From Martelella radicis (GTDB lineage: Bacteria; Pseudomonadota; Alphaproteobacteria; Rhizobiales; Rhizobiaceae), in the NCBI RefSeq assembly GCF_014196625.1, contig NZ_JACIDZ010000005.1, positions 62,001 through 126,000 of the forward strand: a stretch of DNA of 64,000 nucleotides, given 5' to 3'. The position numbers and the translations under genes were made by a program. Under the pieces are notes generated by a model that worked only from the letters and a program-made list of their open reading frames with translations, ran no database searches and was not told where the DNA came from. Positions 56,164 through 64,000 of this stretch are shown one piece after another (the stretch's first letter is position 1; the number at the start of each line of letters is the position of its first letter).

Positions 56164-58263
56164 ATGGCGAATGAAACCCGGGCCGCCCGGCTTGAGAACC
56201 TGTGGGACGACGGCAAGGCCGCCGGCATGAGTGAATCCGAGCTTCTGCTCTATCGCTCCAATCTTCTGGGCTCCGACAAACGCATCACCAATTACGGCGG
56301 CGGCAACACCTCGGCCAAGGTGATGGAAAAGGACCCGCTGACCGCCGGAGAGGTCGAGGTGCTGTGGGTCAAGGGCTCGGGCGGCGATGTCGGCACAATC
56401 AAGATGGACGGTTTCGCCACCCTCTACATGGAAAAGCTCAATGCGCTGAAGGGGCTTTATCGCGGCATCGAGCATGAGGACGAGATGGTGGGCTACCTCC
56501 CCCACTGCACCTTTAACCTGAACGCACGCGCGGCCTCCATCGATACGCCGCTCCATGCCTATGTGCCGAAAAAGCATGTCGACCACATGCACCCCGACGC
56601 GATCATCGCCATTGCGGCTTCCGCCGATTCCAAGGCGCTGACTGAGGAGATTTTCGGCGGCGAGATCGGCTGGCTACCGTGGAAGCGCCCCGGTTACGAA
56701 CTGGGTCTCTGGCTCGGCAAGTTCTGTGAGGAAAATCCGAATGCGCGCGGCGTGATCCTGGAAAGTCATGGGCTTTTCACCTGGGGCGATACGGCCAAGG
56801 AAAGCTACGAGACCACGCTGGAGATCATCAACAAGGCCATGGCCTGGCTCGACGCCAAGATCGAAGGCCCGGTTTTCGGCGGCCCGAAGGTGAAGACCCT
56901 GCCGGCAGAAGAACGCCGCGCCATTGCCGAGAAGCTGATGCCGAAGATCCGCGGCATGATTTCCGAAACCGAGGGCAAGCTCGGCCATTTCGACGATCAG
57001 CCCGCCGTACTGGAATTTGTCGCCTCCAACCGGCTTGAGGAACTGGCAGCCCTTGGCACCTCCTGCCCCGACCATTTTCTCCGCACCAAGATCCGCCCGC
57101 TGGTCGTCGATTTCGATCCGGAAAATCCGGACATCGACAAGACGGTCGAGGGCCTGCCGGACGCGATTGCCGCCTACCGCGAGGACTACGCCGCCTATTA
57201 CGAGCGCTGCAAGCACGACAATTCGCCGGGCATGCGCGACCCGAACGCGGTGATCTATCTGGTGCCGGGCGTCGGCATGATCTCCTTTGCCAAGGACAAG
57301 GCAACGGCGCGCATTTCCGCCGAGTTCTACGTCAACGCCATCAATGTCATGCGCGGCGCGTCCTCTGTCTCCACCTATCAGGGCCTTTCCGAACAGGAAG
57401 CCTTCGATATCGAATACTGGCTCCTGGAAGAGGCCAAGCTGCAGCGCATGCCGAAGCCGAAGCCGCTTGCCGGCAAGATTGCGCTGGTGACCGGCGGCGC
57501 GGGCGGCATCGGCAAGGCCACCGCCTTCCGCCTTGCCGGCGAAGGCGCCTGCGTGGTGCTGGCCGATATCGATGATGCTGCGCTTGAAACGGCAAAGGCC
57601 GAGCTTTCCTCGGTATTCAGCAAGGACATCGTGCGCGGCGTGCACCTGAACGTCACCGACGAGGCCGAAGTCGCCAGGGGCTTCTCCGATGCTGTGGTGG
57701 AATTCGGCGGGCTTGATATCCTGGTCTCCAATGCCGGCCTCGCCTCATCCGCGCCGATCGAAGAGACGACGCTCGATCTCTGGGACAAGAACATCGCCAT
57801 TCTGGCAACCGGCTATTTCCTGGTGTCGCGCGAGGCCTTCCGCCTGTTCCGCTACCAGAATGCCGGCGGCAATGTCGTCTTCGTCTCGTCGAAGAACGGT
57901 CTGGCCGCTTCGCCGGGCGCATCCGCCTATTGCACGGCCAAGGCCGCCGAAATTCATCTGGCCCGCTGCCTCGCGCTCGAAGGCGCATCCGCCCAGATCC
58001 GCGTCAACACCGTCAACCCGGATGCCGTGCTGCGCGGTTCGAAGATCTGGACCGGCGAGTGGAAGGAACAGCGCGCCGCCGCCTACAAGATGTCGACGGA
58101 CGAGCTGGAGGCGCACTATCGCGACCGGTCCATGCTGAAGCGCTCGGTGTTCCCGGAGGATATCGCGGAAGCGATCTACTTCCTCGCCTCCGACATGTCG
58201 GCCAAATCGACGGGGAATATCATCAACGTGGACGCGGGCAACGCGCAGTCGTTCACGCGGTAG
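56164..58263 (+). CDS. rhaD: bifunctional rhamnulose-1-phosphate aldolase / lactaldehyde dehydrogenase, RhaD
   Basis: A 699-residue two-domain protein. Residues 1 to about 420 are a class II aldolase with the zinc motif DHMHPDAIIA and a further VILESHGLFTWG His segment. Residues about 435-699 are a short-chain dehydrogenase with ALVTGGAGGIGKAT, SNAGLASS, and the YxxxK pair in ASAYCTAKAA. The fused form (splitting rhamnulose-1-phosphate to dihydroxyacetone phosphate and lactaldehyde, and oxidising or reducing the latter) is characteristic of rhizobial RhaD. GAAGGAGGAAACG precedes the ATG. It is divergent from rhaR. Confidence 0.95.
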   Translation: MANETRAARLENLWDDGKAAGMSESELLLYRSNLLGSDKRITNYGGGNTSAKVMEKDPLTAGEVEVLWVKGSGGDVGTIKMDGFATLYMEKLNALKGLYRGIEHEDEMVGYLPHCTFNLNARAASIDTPLHAYVPKKHVDHMHPDAIIAIAASADSKALTEEIFGGEIGWLPWKRPGYELGLWLGKFCEENPNARGVILESHGLFTWGDTAKESYETTLEIINKAMAWLDAKIEGPVFGGPKVKTLPAEERRAIAEKLMPKIRGMISETEGKLGHFDDQPAVLEFVASNRLEELAALGTSCPDHFLRTKIRPLVVDFDPENPDIDKTVEGLPDAIAAYREDYAAYYERCKHDNSPGMRDPNAVIYLVPGVGMISFAKDKATARISAEFYVNAINVMRGASSVSTYQGLSEQEAFDIEYWLLEEAKLQRMPKPKPLAGKIALVTGGAGGIGKATAFRLAGEGACVVLADIDDAALETAKAELSSVFSKDIVRGVHLNVTDEAEVARGFSDAVVEFGGLDILVSNAGLASSAPIEETTLDLWDKNIAILATGYFLVSREAFRLFRYQNAGGNVVFVSSKNGLAASPGASAYCTAKAAEIHLARCLALEGASAQIRVNTVNPDAVLRGSKIWTGEWKEQRAAAYKMSTDELEAHYRDRSMLKRSVFPEDIAEAIYFLASDMSAKSTGNIINVDAGNAQSFTR

Positions 58264-58343
58264 GATGGGAAGAGGCGGGCTCGGGCAGATTGCGGAGGTG
58301 CGGCACTGGCTCGTCAGGTGTTGTAAACCTCTCCCCACCCTTG

Positions 58344-58480
58344 GCGTCATCCTCGGGCTTGACCCGAGGATCCATGCACCTTTCACTGCGACGGGCGTGG
58401 GGGAAAATCCGGCTCAAGCCCCGCCGGCTCCGCTCGCGACAGGCGGGATTGGATGCTCGGGTCAAGCCCGAGCATGACGC
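58344..58480. repeat. palindromic repeat with CTCGGGCTTGACCCGAG arms
   Basis: A second kind of element. A 31-bp left arm (58344-58374) and a matching inverted right arm (58450-58480) differ at two symmetric positions. Each arm is itself a small hairpin: CCTCGGGCTTGACCCGAGG on the left and GCTCGGGTCAAGCCCGAGC on the right. No second copy lies in this window; similar palindromes are, to my knowledge, common in alphaproteobacterial genomes. Confidence 0.85.
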
Positions 58481-58528
58481 AGGAGAGAGAGGCGACCGCT
58501 CGTCGGATTTGAGGCCATAGGACAGAAT

Positions 58529-58666
58529 CAATCTCCCCCCTTGAGGGGGAGATGCCCGACAGGGCAGAGGGGGGTGAACCCTCCCGGAGAGCAAGGTATC
58601 TGCGGCTTACGCCCGATACCCCTCTCTGTCGCTTTCGCGACATCTCCCCCTCAAGGGGGGAGATTG
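58529..58666. repeat. palindromic intergenic repeat, copy C (inverted)
   Basis: A 138-bp copy of the element at 25202-25350 and 53865-54012, in the opposite orientation, with perfect terminal inverted CAATCTCCCCCCTTGAG arms. The middle differs more from the other two copies than they do from each other. Confidence 0.9.
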
Positions 58667-58732
58667 GTGGCTGCAGGCTCTTGCGGCTTTCACAAATTCA
58701 GCAGGCCCTGTCGCCTGCAACGGGAGGAAATC

Positions 58733-60019
58733 ATGGAAGAGATGATCGACAGCGGCGTGCTTTCCGCAGAAAACGACAAGCGGGCAAAAGACCTCGAGAC
58801 GGATTACAACGCGCTTGGCGAAAAGCTCGCCCGTCGCGGCGTCAGCATCGATGGCGTGACGGCAAAGGTCGCCGCATACGGCGTGGCCGTGCCCTCCTGG
58901 GGTGTGGGCACCGGCGGCACGCGCTTTGCCCGTTTCCCCGGCGTCGGCGAACCACGCCATATCTTCGACAAGCTGGAGGACTGCGCCGTCATCCAGCAAC
59001 TGACGCGCGCAACGCCGACGGTCTCGCTGCATATCCCATGGGACAAGGTCGATGATCTTTCGGAACTGCGCCAGCGCGGCGAAGCGCTCGGCCTCGGCTT
59101 CGACGCGATGAATTCCAACACCTTCCAGGATCAGGAAGGCCAGGAACACTCCTACAAATACGGCTCGCTCTCCCACACCGACGCGGCCACGCGGCAGCAG
59201 GCGATCGACCACAACATCGAGTGTTTCGAGATCGGCAAGGCGCTCGGCTCGAAGGCGCTGACCGTGTGGATCGGCGACGGCTCGAACTTTCCCGGCCAGA
59301 GCCATTTCACCAAGCAGTTCGAGCGCTATCTGGAGGCGATGAAGAGCATCTACACGGCGTTGCCGGACGACTGGCGCATCTTTTCCGAGCACAAGATCTT
59401 CGAACCGGCCTTCTATTCCACCGTGGTGCAGGACTGGGGCACCAACTACCTGATCGCCAAGGAACTCGGCCCCAAGGCCTTCTGCCTCGTCGACCTCGGC
59501 CACCATGCGCCGAACGTCAATATCGAGATGATCGTCGCGCGCCTCATCCAGTTCGGCAAGCTGGGCGGTTTCCATTTCAACGACAGCAAATATGGCGATG
59601 ACGACCTCGATACGGGCTCGATCGATCCGTTCCGCCTGTTTCTGGTGTTCAACGAACTGGTCGATGCCGAGGGTGCGGAAAACTTCAATCCGGCCCATAT
59701 GCTCGATCAGTCCCACAACGTTACCGACCCGATCGAGAGCCTGATGCGCTCGGCGATCGAGGTTCGCCGCGCCTATGCGCAGGCGCTTCTCGTCGATCGT
59801 GCGGCTCTTGCCGGTTTCCAGAACGACAATGACCCGATGATGGCGTCGGAAACGCTGAAGGACGCCTTCCGCACCGATGTCGGCCCGATCCTCGCCATGG
59901 CCCGCAAAAACGCCGGCGGCGCTGTCGATCCGATCGCCACCTATCGCGCGGCGGGCTATCGCCAGAAGGTTGCCGGCGTTCGCCCGGCCGTCACGGGTGC
60001 GGGCGGCGGCATCGTTTGA
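58733..60019 (+). CDS. rhaI: L-rhamnose isomerase, RhaI
   Basis: A 428-residue TIM-barrel isomerase that converts L-rhamnose to L-rhamnulose. It resembles the rhizobial/Pseudomonas-type isomerase rather than E. coli RhaA. Segments with likely metal and substrate residues are [34 protein letters not shown] and [23 protein letters not shown] precedes ATG 58733; the longer frame passes through the repeat and is not coding. It is separated from rhaD by the two repeats and followed by the mutarotase gene after 25 bp. Confidence 0.94.
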   Translation: MEEMIDSGVLSAENDKRAKDLETDYNALGEKLARRGVSIDGVTAKVAAYGVAVPSWGVGTGGTRFARFPGVGEPRHIFDKLEDCAVIQQLTRATPTVSLHIPWDKVDDLSELRQRGEALGLGFDAMNSNTFQDQEGQEHSYKYGSLSHTDAATRQQAIDHNIECFEIGKALGSKALTVWIGDGSNFPGQSHFTKQFERYLEAMKSIYTALPDDWRIFSEHKIFEPAFYSTVVQDWGTNYLIAKELGPKAFCLVDLGHHAPNVNIEMIVARLIQFGKLGGFHFNDSKYGDDDLDTGSIDPFRLFLVFNELVDAEGAENFNPAHMLDQSHNVTDPIESLMRSAIEVRRAYAQALLVDRAALAGFQNDNDPMMASETLKDAFRTDVGPILAMARKNAGGAVDPIATYRAAGYRQKVAGVRPAVTGAGGGIV

Positions 60020-60044
60020 GCGACGGCGCAAGCGGGAGACAAAC

Positions 60045-60359
60045 ATGGAAACCATCGCATTCCGCATGAACCTCAACGCCGGTCAGGCGGCGGAATACAA
60101 GCGCCGCCATGACGAGATCTGGCCGGAACTCGCCACGCTGTTGAAGGAGGCCGGCGTCTCCGACTATTCGATCTGGCTGGATGAGGAGACCCATCATCTG
60201 TTCGCTGTGCTGAAACGCACGGACAATCACACGATGGATGCGATCCCGGATGCCGAGATCGCGCAACGCTGGTGGGCCTTCATGGCCGATATCATGGAGA
60301 CGAATCCGGACAATTCGCCGGTTCAGGTGGAATTGAAGAAGATGTTTCATCTTCATTGA
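60045..60359 (+). CDS. rhaM: L-rhamnose mutarotase
   Basis: A 104-residue protein, the same length as E. coli RhaM, which interconverts the anomers of L-rhamnose. Tyr18 and His22 (in [13 protein letters not shown]) and the Trp pair in [11 protein letters not shown] match the known active-site pattern. The gene corresponds to rhaU of Rhizobium leguminosarum, where it stands beside rhaK; here it follows rhaI. The start gives standard length; the frame upstream overlaps rhaI. Confidence 0.94.
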   Translation: METIAFRMNLNAGQAAEYKRRHDEIWPELATLLKEAGVSDYSIWLDEETHHLFAVLKRTDNHTMDAIPDAEIAQRWWAFMADIMETNPDNSPVQVELKKMFHLH

Positions 60360-60518
60360 TCAGAGGCGGTCGAAGGCGAAATAACGTCGCACGTATTGAA
60401 ACCGCCTTTCCGCCCGACCATCTCCCCTTGTGTAGATTCCAGACATTGCCGCCGCGCGCCCCGATCCCTTCGGTCATCCTGTCGCGCGGCGATGTTCCAC
60501 CAGAAATGGGAGAAGACC

Positions 60519-61397
60519 ATGGCTGAAATTCGTGCTGACAAGGCAGGCACTTTTGCGATCGGCGGCGACCTGAAGGTCACGCGCCTCGGCTTCGGCGCGA
60601 TGCGCGTCACCGGCAGCGGCGTCTGGGGCGAACCGGCCGACCGCGACGGCGCCATCGCCACGCTGAAGCGGCTGCCGGAACTGGGCGTCGATTTCATCGA
60701 TACCGCAGACAGCTACGGACCGGATGTTTCCGAATGGCTGATCAAGCTGGCCCTGCACCCCTATGGCGACGTCAAGGTCGCGACCAAGGGCGGGCTGACC
60801 CGCACCGGGCCCGGCGTCTGGCTTCCGGTCGGTCGGCCGGAATATCTGCGCCAGCAGGTGCACAAGAGCCTGCGCAATCTGGGCGTCGAGAAGATCGACC
60901 TCTGGCAGCTTCACCGCATCGACAAGAAGGTGCCGGCCGACGAACAGTTCGGCGCCATCAAGGAATTTCTTGATGAAGGGCTGATCGCCCATGCCGGGCT
61001 TTCGGAGGTGTCCGTCGCCGATATCGAAGCCGCCCGCAAGGTCTTCCCCGTGGCGACCGTGCAGAACCGCTACAACCTGGTCGACCGCACCAGCGAGGAC
61101 GTGCTCGATTACTGCGAAAAGCACAATATCGGCTTCATTCCGTGGTTCCCGCTGGCCGCAGGCGATCTCGCCAAGCCCGGCTCGCTGCTTGATGACATCG
61201 CCAGGAAACACGATGCCGCGCCGAGCCAGATCGCCCTTGCCTGGGTGCTGAAGCGCAGCCCGGTCATGCTGCCGATCCCCGGCACGTCCAAGGTGAAGCA
61301 CCTGGAGGAAAACGTGGCGGCAGCCGAGATCACGCTGTCGGACGAAGAGTTTGCCGCCCTCGATGCGGAAGGCAAGAAGGCCTTCGCCGAGAAGTAG
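60519..61397 (+). CDS. aldo/keto reductase
   Basis: A 292-residue AKR-superfamily enzyme. Asp and Tyr lie in DTADSYG, Lys in ATKGGLT, and His in QLHRID, with [12 protein letters not shown] as cofactor region. GGGAGAAG precedes ATG 60519. It is smaller than the other three reductases in this window and less like them. It comes 159 bp after the mutarotase and might act on rhamnose-pathway lactaldehyde, but nothing proves a link. Confidence 0.9.
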   Translation: MAEIRADKAGTFAIGGDLKVTRLGFGAMRVTGSGVWGEPADRDGAIATLKRLPELGVDFIDTADSYGPDVSEWLIKLALHPYGDVKVATKGGLTRTGPGVWLPVGRPEYLRQQVHKSLRNLGVEKIDLWQLHRIDKKVPADEQFGAIKEFLDEGLIAHAGLSEVSVADIEAARKVFPVATVQNRYNLVDRTSEDVLDYCEKHNIGFIPWFPLAAGDLAKPGSLLDDIARKHDAAPSQIALAWVLKRSPVMLPIPGTSKVKHLEENVAAAEITLSDEEFAALDAEGKKAFAEK

Positions 61398-61420
61398 GCC
61401 TGATCGGGAAAGTCAAAACT

Positions 61421-61454
61421 GGGCGTTTCCTTGATTGGCGAACGCCCCTTTTTT
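61421..61454 (+). terminator. rho-independent terminator after aldo/keto reductase
   Basis: GGGCGTT (61421-61427) pairs with AACGCCC (61441-61447), followed by C and a run of six T. Confidence 0.85.
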
Positions 61455-61504
61455 GTCCTGCATGCCTGCACGCTGCAAGACTGCTCCATTCAGCGCACAG
61501 TTGA

Positions 61505-62869
61505 TCAGGCCCGGTCGCGCGCCTTGAAGAACTCATATGCCTCGTTGAGTTTCTTTGTCTCTTCATCCGCCACCCGACGGATCGTCTCGCTCATGCTGGC
61601 GACCCGGTCCGGGTGGTTCTGGCGAATCTTTTCTCGCCAGGCATTCCTGATTGTCGCTGCGTCGGCATTTTGCGCAACGCCGAGAATGTCTGCGTAGAAA
61701 GCCTCGCCTTTCTGCTCGCCGGACGGCGTTTCCTCCTGCCTCCGGCCGCTCTCATAAGCGATCCCGAAAACCCCGGCGACATGATCGAGGATTTCGGCCT
61801 CGCGCGCCGTCACCGCGCCGTCGGCGGAGGCGATCCTCACGAACAGCTGGAATGCGAGCGCGCGGGCTTCCGGTGTCGCGAGGGTCTCGGCGCACCGCTT
61901 GGCGTAAGACTGAAAGGAAGCGCTGTCATCGCGCGCATCGCGGAATACAGCGACTGCCTTGCGGCGCATCTCGGCAGAAAGCTCCAGCCCGTCGACAAAA
62001 AAAGCGTCAACTACGGCGATCTCCCTGCGCGAAACAACGCCATCGGCCTTGGCGATCTTGGCCGCGAGCGAGACAATGACAACGACCGCAGGTGGTAGTT
62101 CAACCTTGAGCCCGAAGCCATCGGCGATTGTTGCCAGAAGCTCGCGTTGTTCGGGGCTTGTCGAACCATTCGCCGCGACCAGAGCGGTCAGCATGGCAAA
62201 AGCTTCTGCGAGAAACGCAACCGAAGCGGCCGGATTGGTTCTGAGGCTCAGGAAATTCCCCATGATGTTGCTATGAGCATGAGCAAGTTTTGCAAAATCA
62301 CTGAGAGCGTCACGCCGCAGCCTGTCATTTATGCCGGACGCAACCAGCCAGTCATAGACGAGACGCAGTTCAGCAGGGCTCTTCGCTTGGCCTTTGGCAT
62401 TGGCAGCACAGACCATTCTGGCCAGATCCACTACGTCGATAACCGCGCGCTTGCGCTCACGGATGCTGGGTTGCTTGGCCACCCCTGGTTCGGCTTGCCG
62501 CCAGTCTGCCCAGCCGCCCTGTTTCGGGCCGGTTTGCCGCTCATGCTTCCAGCCGCTTGATGCGCGCGCGGCGGCACTGTTGGGAATGAGGAGAAGCAAC
62601 CATGAAAACGTGCTGAAAAACAAGGAGAGCACCGATAGAAGGGGCAGCCAGAGACCGGCAACACCGGCATCCCTCAGCCGCTTGGTCGCGGCTGCCGCGT
62701 AGACCACCAGCGCCGGCAACATCAATAACATGATATACGCGTCGTCGCCGCCTTCACCGATGGCCGCAGCCAGTAGGAACAGCCCACCGGCAACCAATGC
62801 GTGGCCAACGAAACCGCCTCGACCGAGCCTACCGCCGAAAGAGACAAGCCCCCGGATAAATTCCTGCAT
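61505..62869 (-). CDS. DUF805 / TerB-like / J-domain membrane protein
   Basis: A 454-residue protein. Residues 1 to about 110 carry three to four hydrophobic segments of the DUF805 type (KRLRDAGVAGLWLPLL). The middle, about 140-375, is helical and TerB-like, with two acidic motifs (KADGVVSRREI and SADGAVTAREAEIL). Residues about 388-454 are a J-domain with the diagnostic HPD near residue 420 (RQNHPDRV), which would recruit DnaK. The order membrane-TerB-J is that of DjlA, but with a larger N-terminal membrane domain. GGGGGAAGG precedes the ATG. Function unknown. Confidence 0.85.
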   Translation of the reverse strand: MQEFIRGLVSFGGRLGRGGFVGHALVAGGLFLLAAAIGEGGDDAYIMLLMLPALVVYAAAATKRLRDAGVAGLWLPLLSVLSLFFSTFSWLLLLIPNSAAARASSGWKHERQTGPKQGGWADWRQAEPGVAKQPSIRERKRAVIDVVDLARMVCAANAKGQAKSPAELRLVYDWLVASGINDRLRRDALSDFAKLAHAHSNIMGNFLSLRTNPAASVAFLAEAFAMLTALVAANGSTSPEQRELLATIADGFGLKVELPPAVVVIVSLAAKIAKADGVVSRREIAVVDAFFVDGLELSAEMRRKAVAVFRDARDDSASFQSYAKRCAETLATPEARALAFQLFVRIASADGAVTAREAEILDHVAGVFGIAYESGRRQEETPSGEQKGEAFYADILGVAQNADAATIRNAWREKIRQNHPDRVASMSETIRRVADEETKKLNEAYEFFKARDRA

Positions 62870-63088
62870 CCTTCCCCCTGATCCTCGCGTTTAGCCGACG
62901 CGGCATCTCGATTTCGGCCGGAACCGCCCGTGATTGTTAGCGGCTGACCTCTCCTTCGGTCGTAAAACCTGATGGCGGGCGTGGCAAGCGGGTTGACGAA
63001 GTGACCTGTTTGGGCGTCGATTGTCGGCGATCCGCCGTCGGGGCCGAATGGCCTCCTCGGCCTGTTTCTGCTCAGAAAGGACACCCCG
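62870..63088. other. divergent spacer between J-domain protein and aldo/keto reductase
   Basis: 219 bp between two divergent starts. A TTGACG at 62993-62998 could be a -35 box for the + strand gene, but no matching -10 was found. Nothing else is recognised. Confidence 0.4.
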
Positions 63089-64000
63089 ATGGAATATGTG
63101 AAGCTCGGCCGCACCGGCCTCGACGTCTCCCGCCTCTGCCTCGGCTGCATGACCTATGGCGTGCCCGAACGCGGTTCCCATCCCTGGTCGCTGACGGAGG
63201 AGCAGAGCCGCCCCTTCATCCGCAAGGCGGTCGAGGACGGCATCAATTTCTTTGACACCGCCAATGTCTACTCGCTCGGTTCTTCCGAGGAGATCGTCGG
63301 CCGGGCACTGAAGGAATTTGCCCGGCGCGAGGAGATCGTGCTCGCCACCAAGGTGATGAACCGCATGCACCAGGGCCCGAACGGCATGGGCCTGTCGCGC
63401 AAGGCGATCATGCAGGAAATCGACAACTCGCTTCGCCGTCTCGGTACGGACTACGTCGACCTCTACCAAATCCACCGCTTTGACTATGGCACGCCGATCG
63501 AGGAAACGCTCGAGGCGCTTCATGACGTGGTGAAGGCCGGCAAGGCGCGCTATATCGGCGCTTCGTCCATGCACGCTTGGCAGTTCGCCACCATGCTCGC
63601 CACCCAGAAGGCCAATGGCTGGGCGAAATTCGTGACCATGCAGAACTATGTGAACCTGCTCTACCGCGAGGAAGAGCGCGAGATGCTGCCGCTTTGTGCG
63701 GCCGAAGGCATCGGCGTCATTCCGTGGAGCCCGATGGCGCGCGGCCGCCTGACGCGCCCCTGGGACACGACCACCGGTCGTTCCGAGACAGACGAATTCG
63801 GCAAGACGCTTTATGCCGACACGGCCGAATCCGACCGCAAGGTTGTCGATGCCGTCGCCGCAATCGCCAATGAGCGCGGCGTGCCGATGGCCCGTGTAGC
63901 GCTCGCCTGGGTGCTGTCGAAGCCGGAAATCTCGGCGCCCATCGTCGGCGCCTCCAAACCCCATCACCTTGATGACGCCGAGGCGGCGCTGGCGCTGAAA
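63089..64000 (+). CDS. aldo/keto reductase (cut by window edge)
   Basis: The first 304 codons of an AKR-superfamily enzyme that runs off the right edge, so the end is not seen. Asp and Tyr lie in DTANVYS, Lys in ATKVMN, His in QIHRFD, and the cofactor region is VIPWSPMARGRLTRPW, followed by IVGASKPHHLDDA. AAAGGA precedes ATG 63089. Closest in pattern to YajO-like reductases about 330-350 long, so only a short tail is missing. Confidence 0.92.
   Translation, partial: MEYVKLGRTGLDVSRLCLGCMTYGVPERGSHPWSLTEEQSRPFIRKAVEDGINFFDTANVYSLGSSEEIVGRALKEFARREEIVLATKVMNRMHQGPNGMGLSRKAIMQEIDNSLRRLGTDYVDLYQIHRFDYGTPIEETLEALHDVVKAGKARYIGASSMHAWQFATMLATQKANGWAKFVTMQNYVNLLYREEEREMLPLCAAEGIGVIPWSPMARGRLTRPWDTTTGRSETDEFGKTLYADTAESDRKVVDAVAAIANERGVPMARVALAWVLSKPEISAPIVGASKPHHLDDAEAALALK

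Larger units (their letters stand above)
58264..58732. other. repeat-filled rhaD-rhaI spacer
   Basis: No gene is seen in these 469 bp. It is taken up by two unrelated palindromic elements (58344-58480 and 58529-58666) with about 50 bp between them. The last 65 bp hold the rhaI ribosome site. Confidence 0.8.

Overview
The window reads as a chromosomal stretch of a GC-rich alphaproteobacterium of the Rhizobiales (Rhizobiaceae or a near relative; the genus cannot be fixed from the sequence alone). Reasons: the block queG / xthA / LolA / FtsK / GlnK-AmtB / TesB, many stacked sugar ABC transporters with UgpC/MalK-type ATPases, the fused aldolase-dehydrogenase form of RhaD, and dispersed palindromic intergenic repeats of the rhizobial kind. 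No rRNA, tRNA, transposase, phage gene, integrase or CRISPR array was seen.

Layout. 1-12.4 kb is mostly housekeeping: glutathione S-transferase, queG, an SDR epimerase and a ceramidase-like membrane hydrolase on the + strand; then on the - strand xthA, a LolA-family carrier, ftsK, the nitrogen pair glnK-amtB with a candidate sigma-54 promoter, and tesB; then a UbiH-type FAD hydroxylase and an aldehyde dehydrogenase on +. 13.9-23.7 kb is a sugar module: a CUT1 ABC transporter (- strand) divergent from a ROK regulator, a Gfo/Idh oxidoreductase, a ThuA-like protein and an aldo/keto reductase, with a second aldo/keto reductase converging on it. 23.8-31.3 kb is a nucleobase-scavenging operon: BMP-type binding protein, amidase, ATPase, two permeases and cytosine deaminase CodA. 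31.6-38.8 kb holds an ArsR-like regulator, a GH51 alpha-L-arabinofuranosidase and a complete CUT1 transporter, with related GGT-N4-ACC palindromes near two of the promoters.

38.8-47.3 kb is a rhamnoside module: a third CUT1 transporter, an alpha-L-rhamnosidase and a divergent LacI regulator. Both its binding protein and its rhamnosidase carry single-base frameshifts, so it is either decaying or mis-sequenced. 47.4-48.9 kb is a small PepSY / cytochrome b561 / membrane-anchored LuxR-type operon. 48.9-60.4 kb is a complete L-rhamnose catabolic locus: kinase, permeases, ATPase, binding protein and DeoR regulator on -, divergent from aldolase-dehydrogenase, isomerase and mutarotase on +. The window ends with an aldo/keto reductase, a DUF805-TerB-J-domain protein and a fourth aldo/keto reductase cut by the window edge.

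Taken together, 14-60 kb is a carbon-scavenging region suited to plant cell-wall and glycoside sugars: arabinosides and rhamnosides are imported and hydrolysed, free rhamnose is catabolised, and nucleobases are salvaged for nitrogen. Most transport genes are translationally coupled by 4-bp ATGA/GTGA overlaps. Hairpins or palindromic repeats sit between binding-protein genes and the genes downstream of them, which would favour more binding protein than membrane components.
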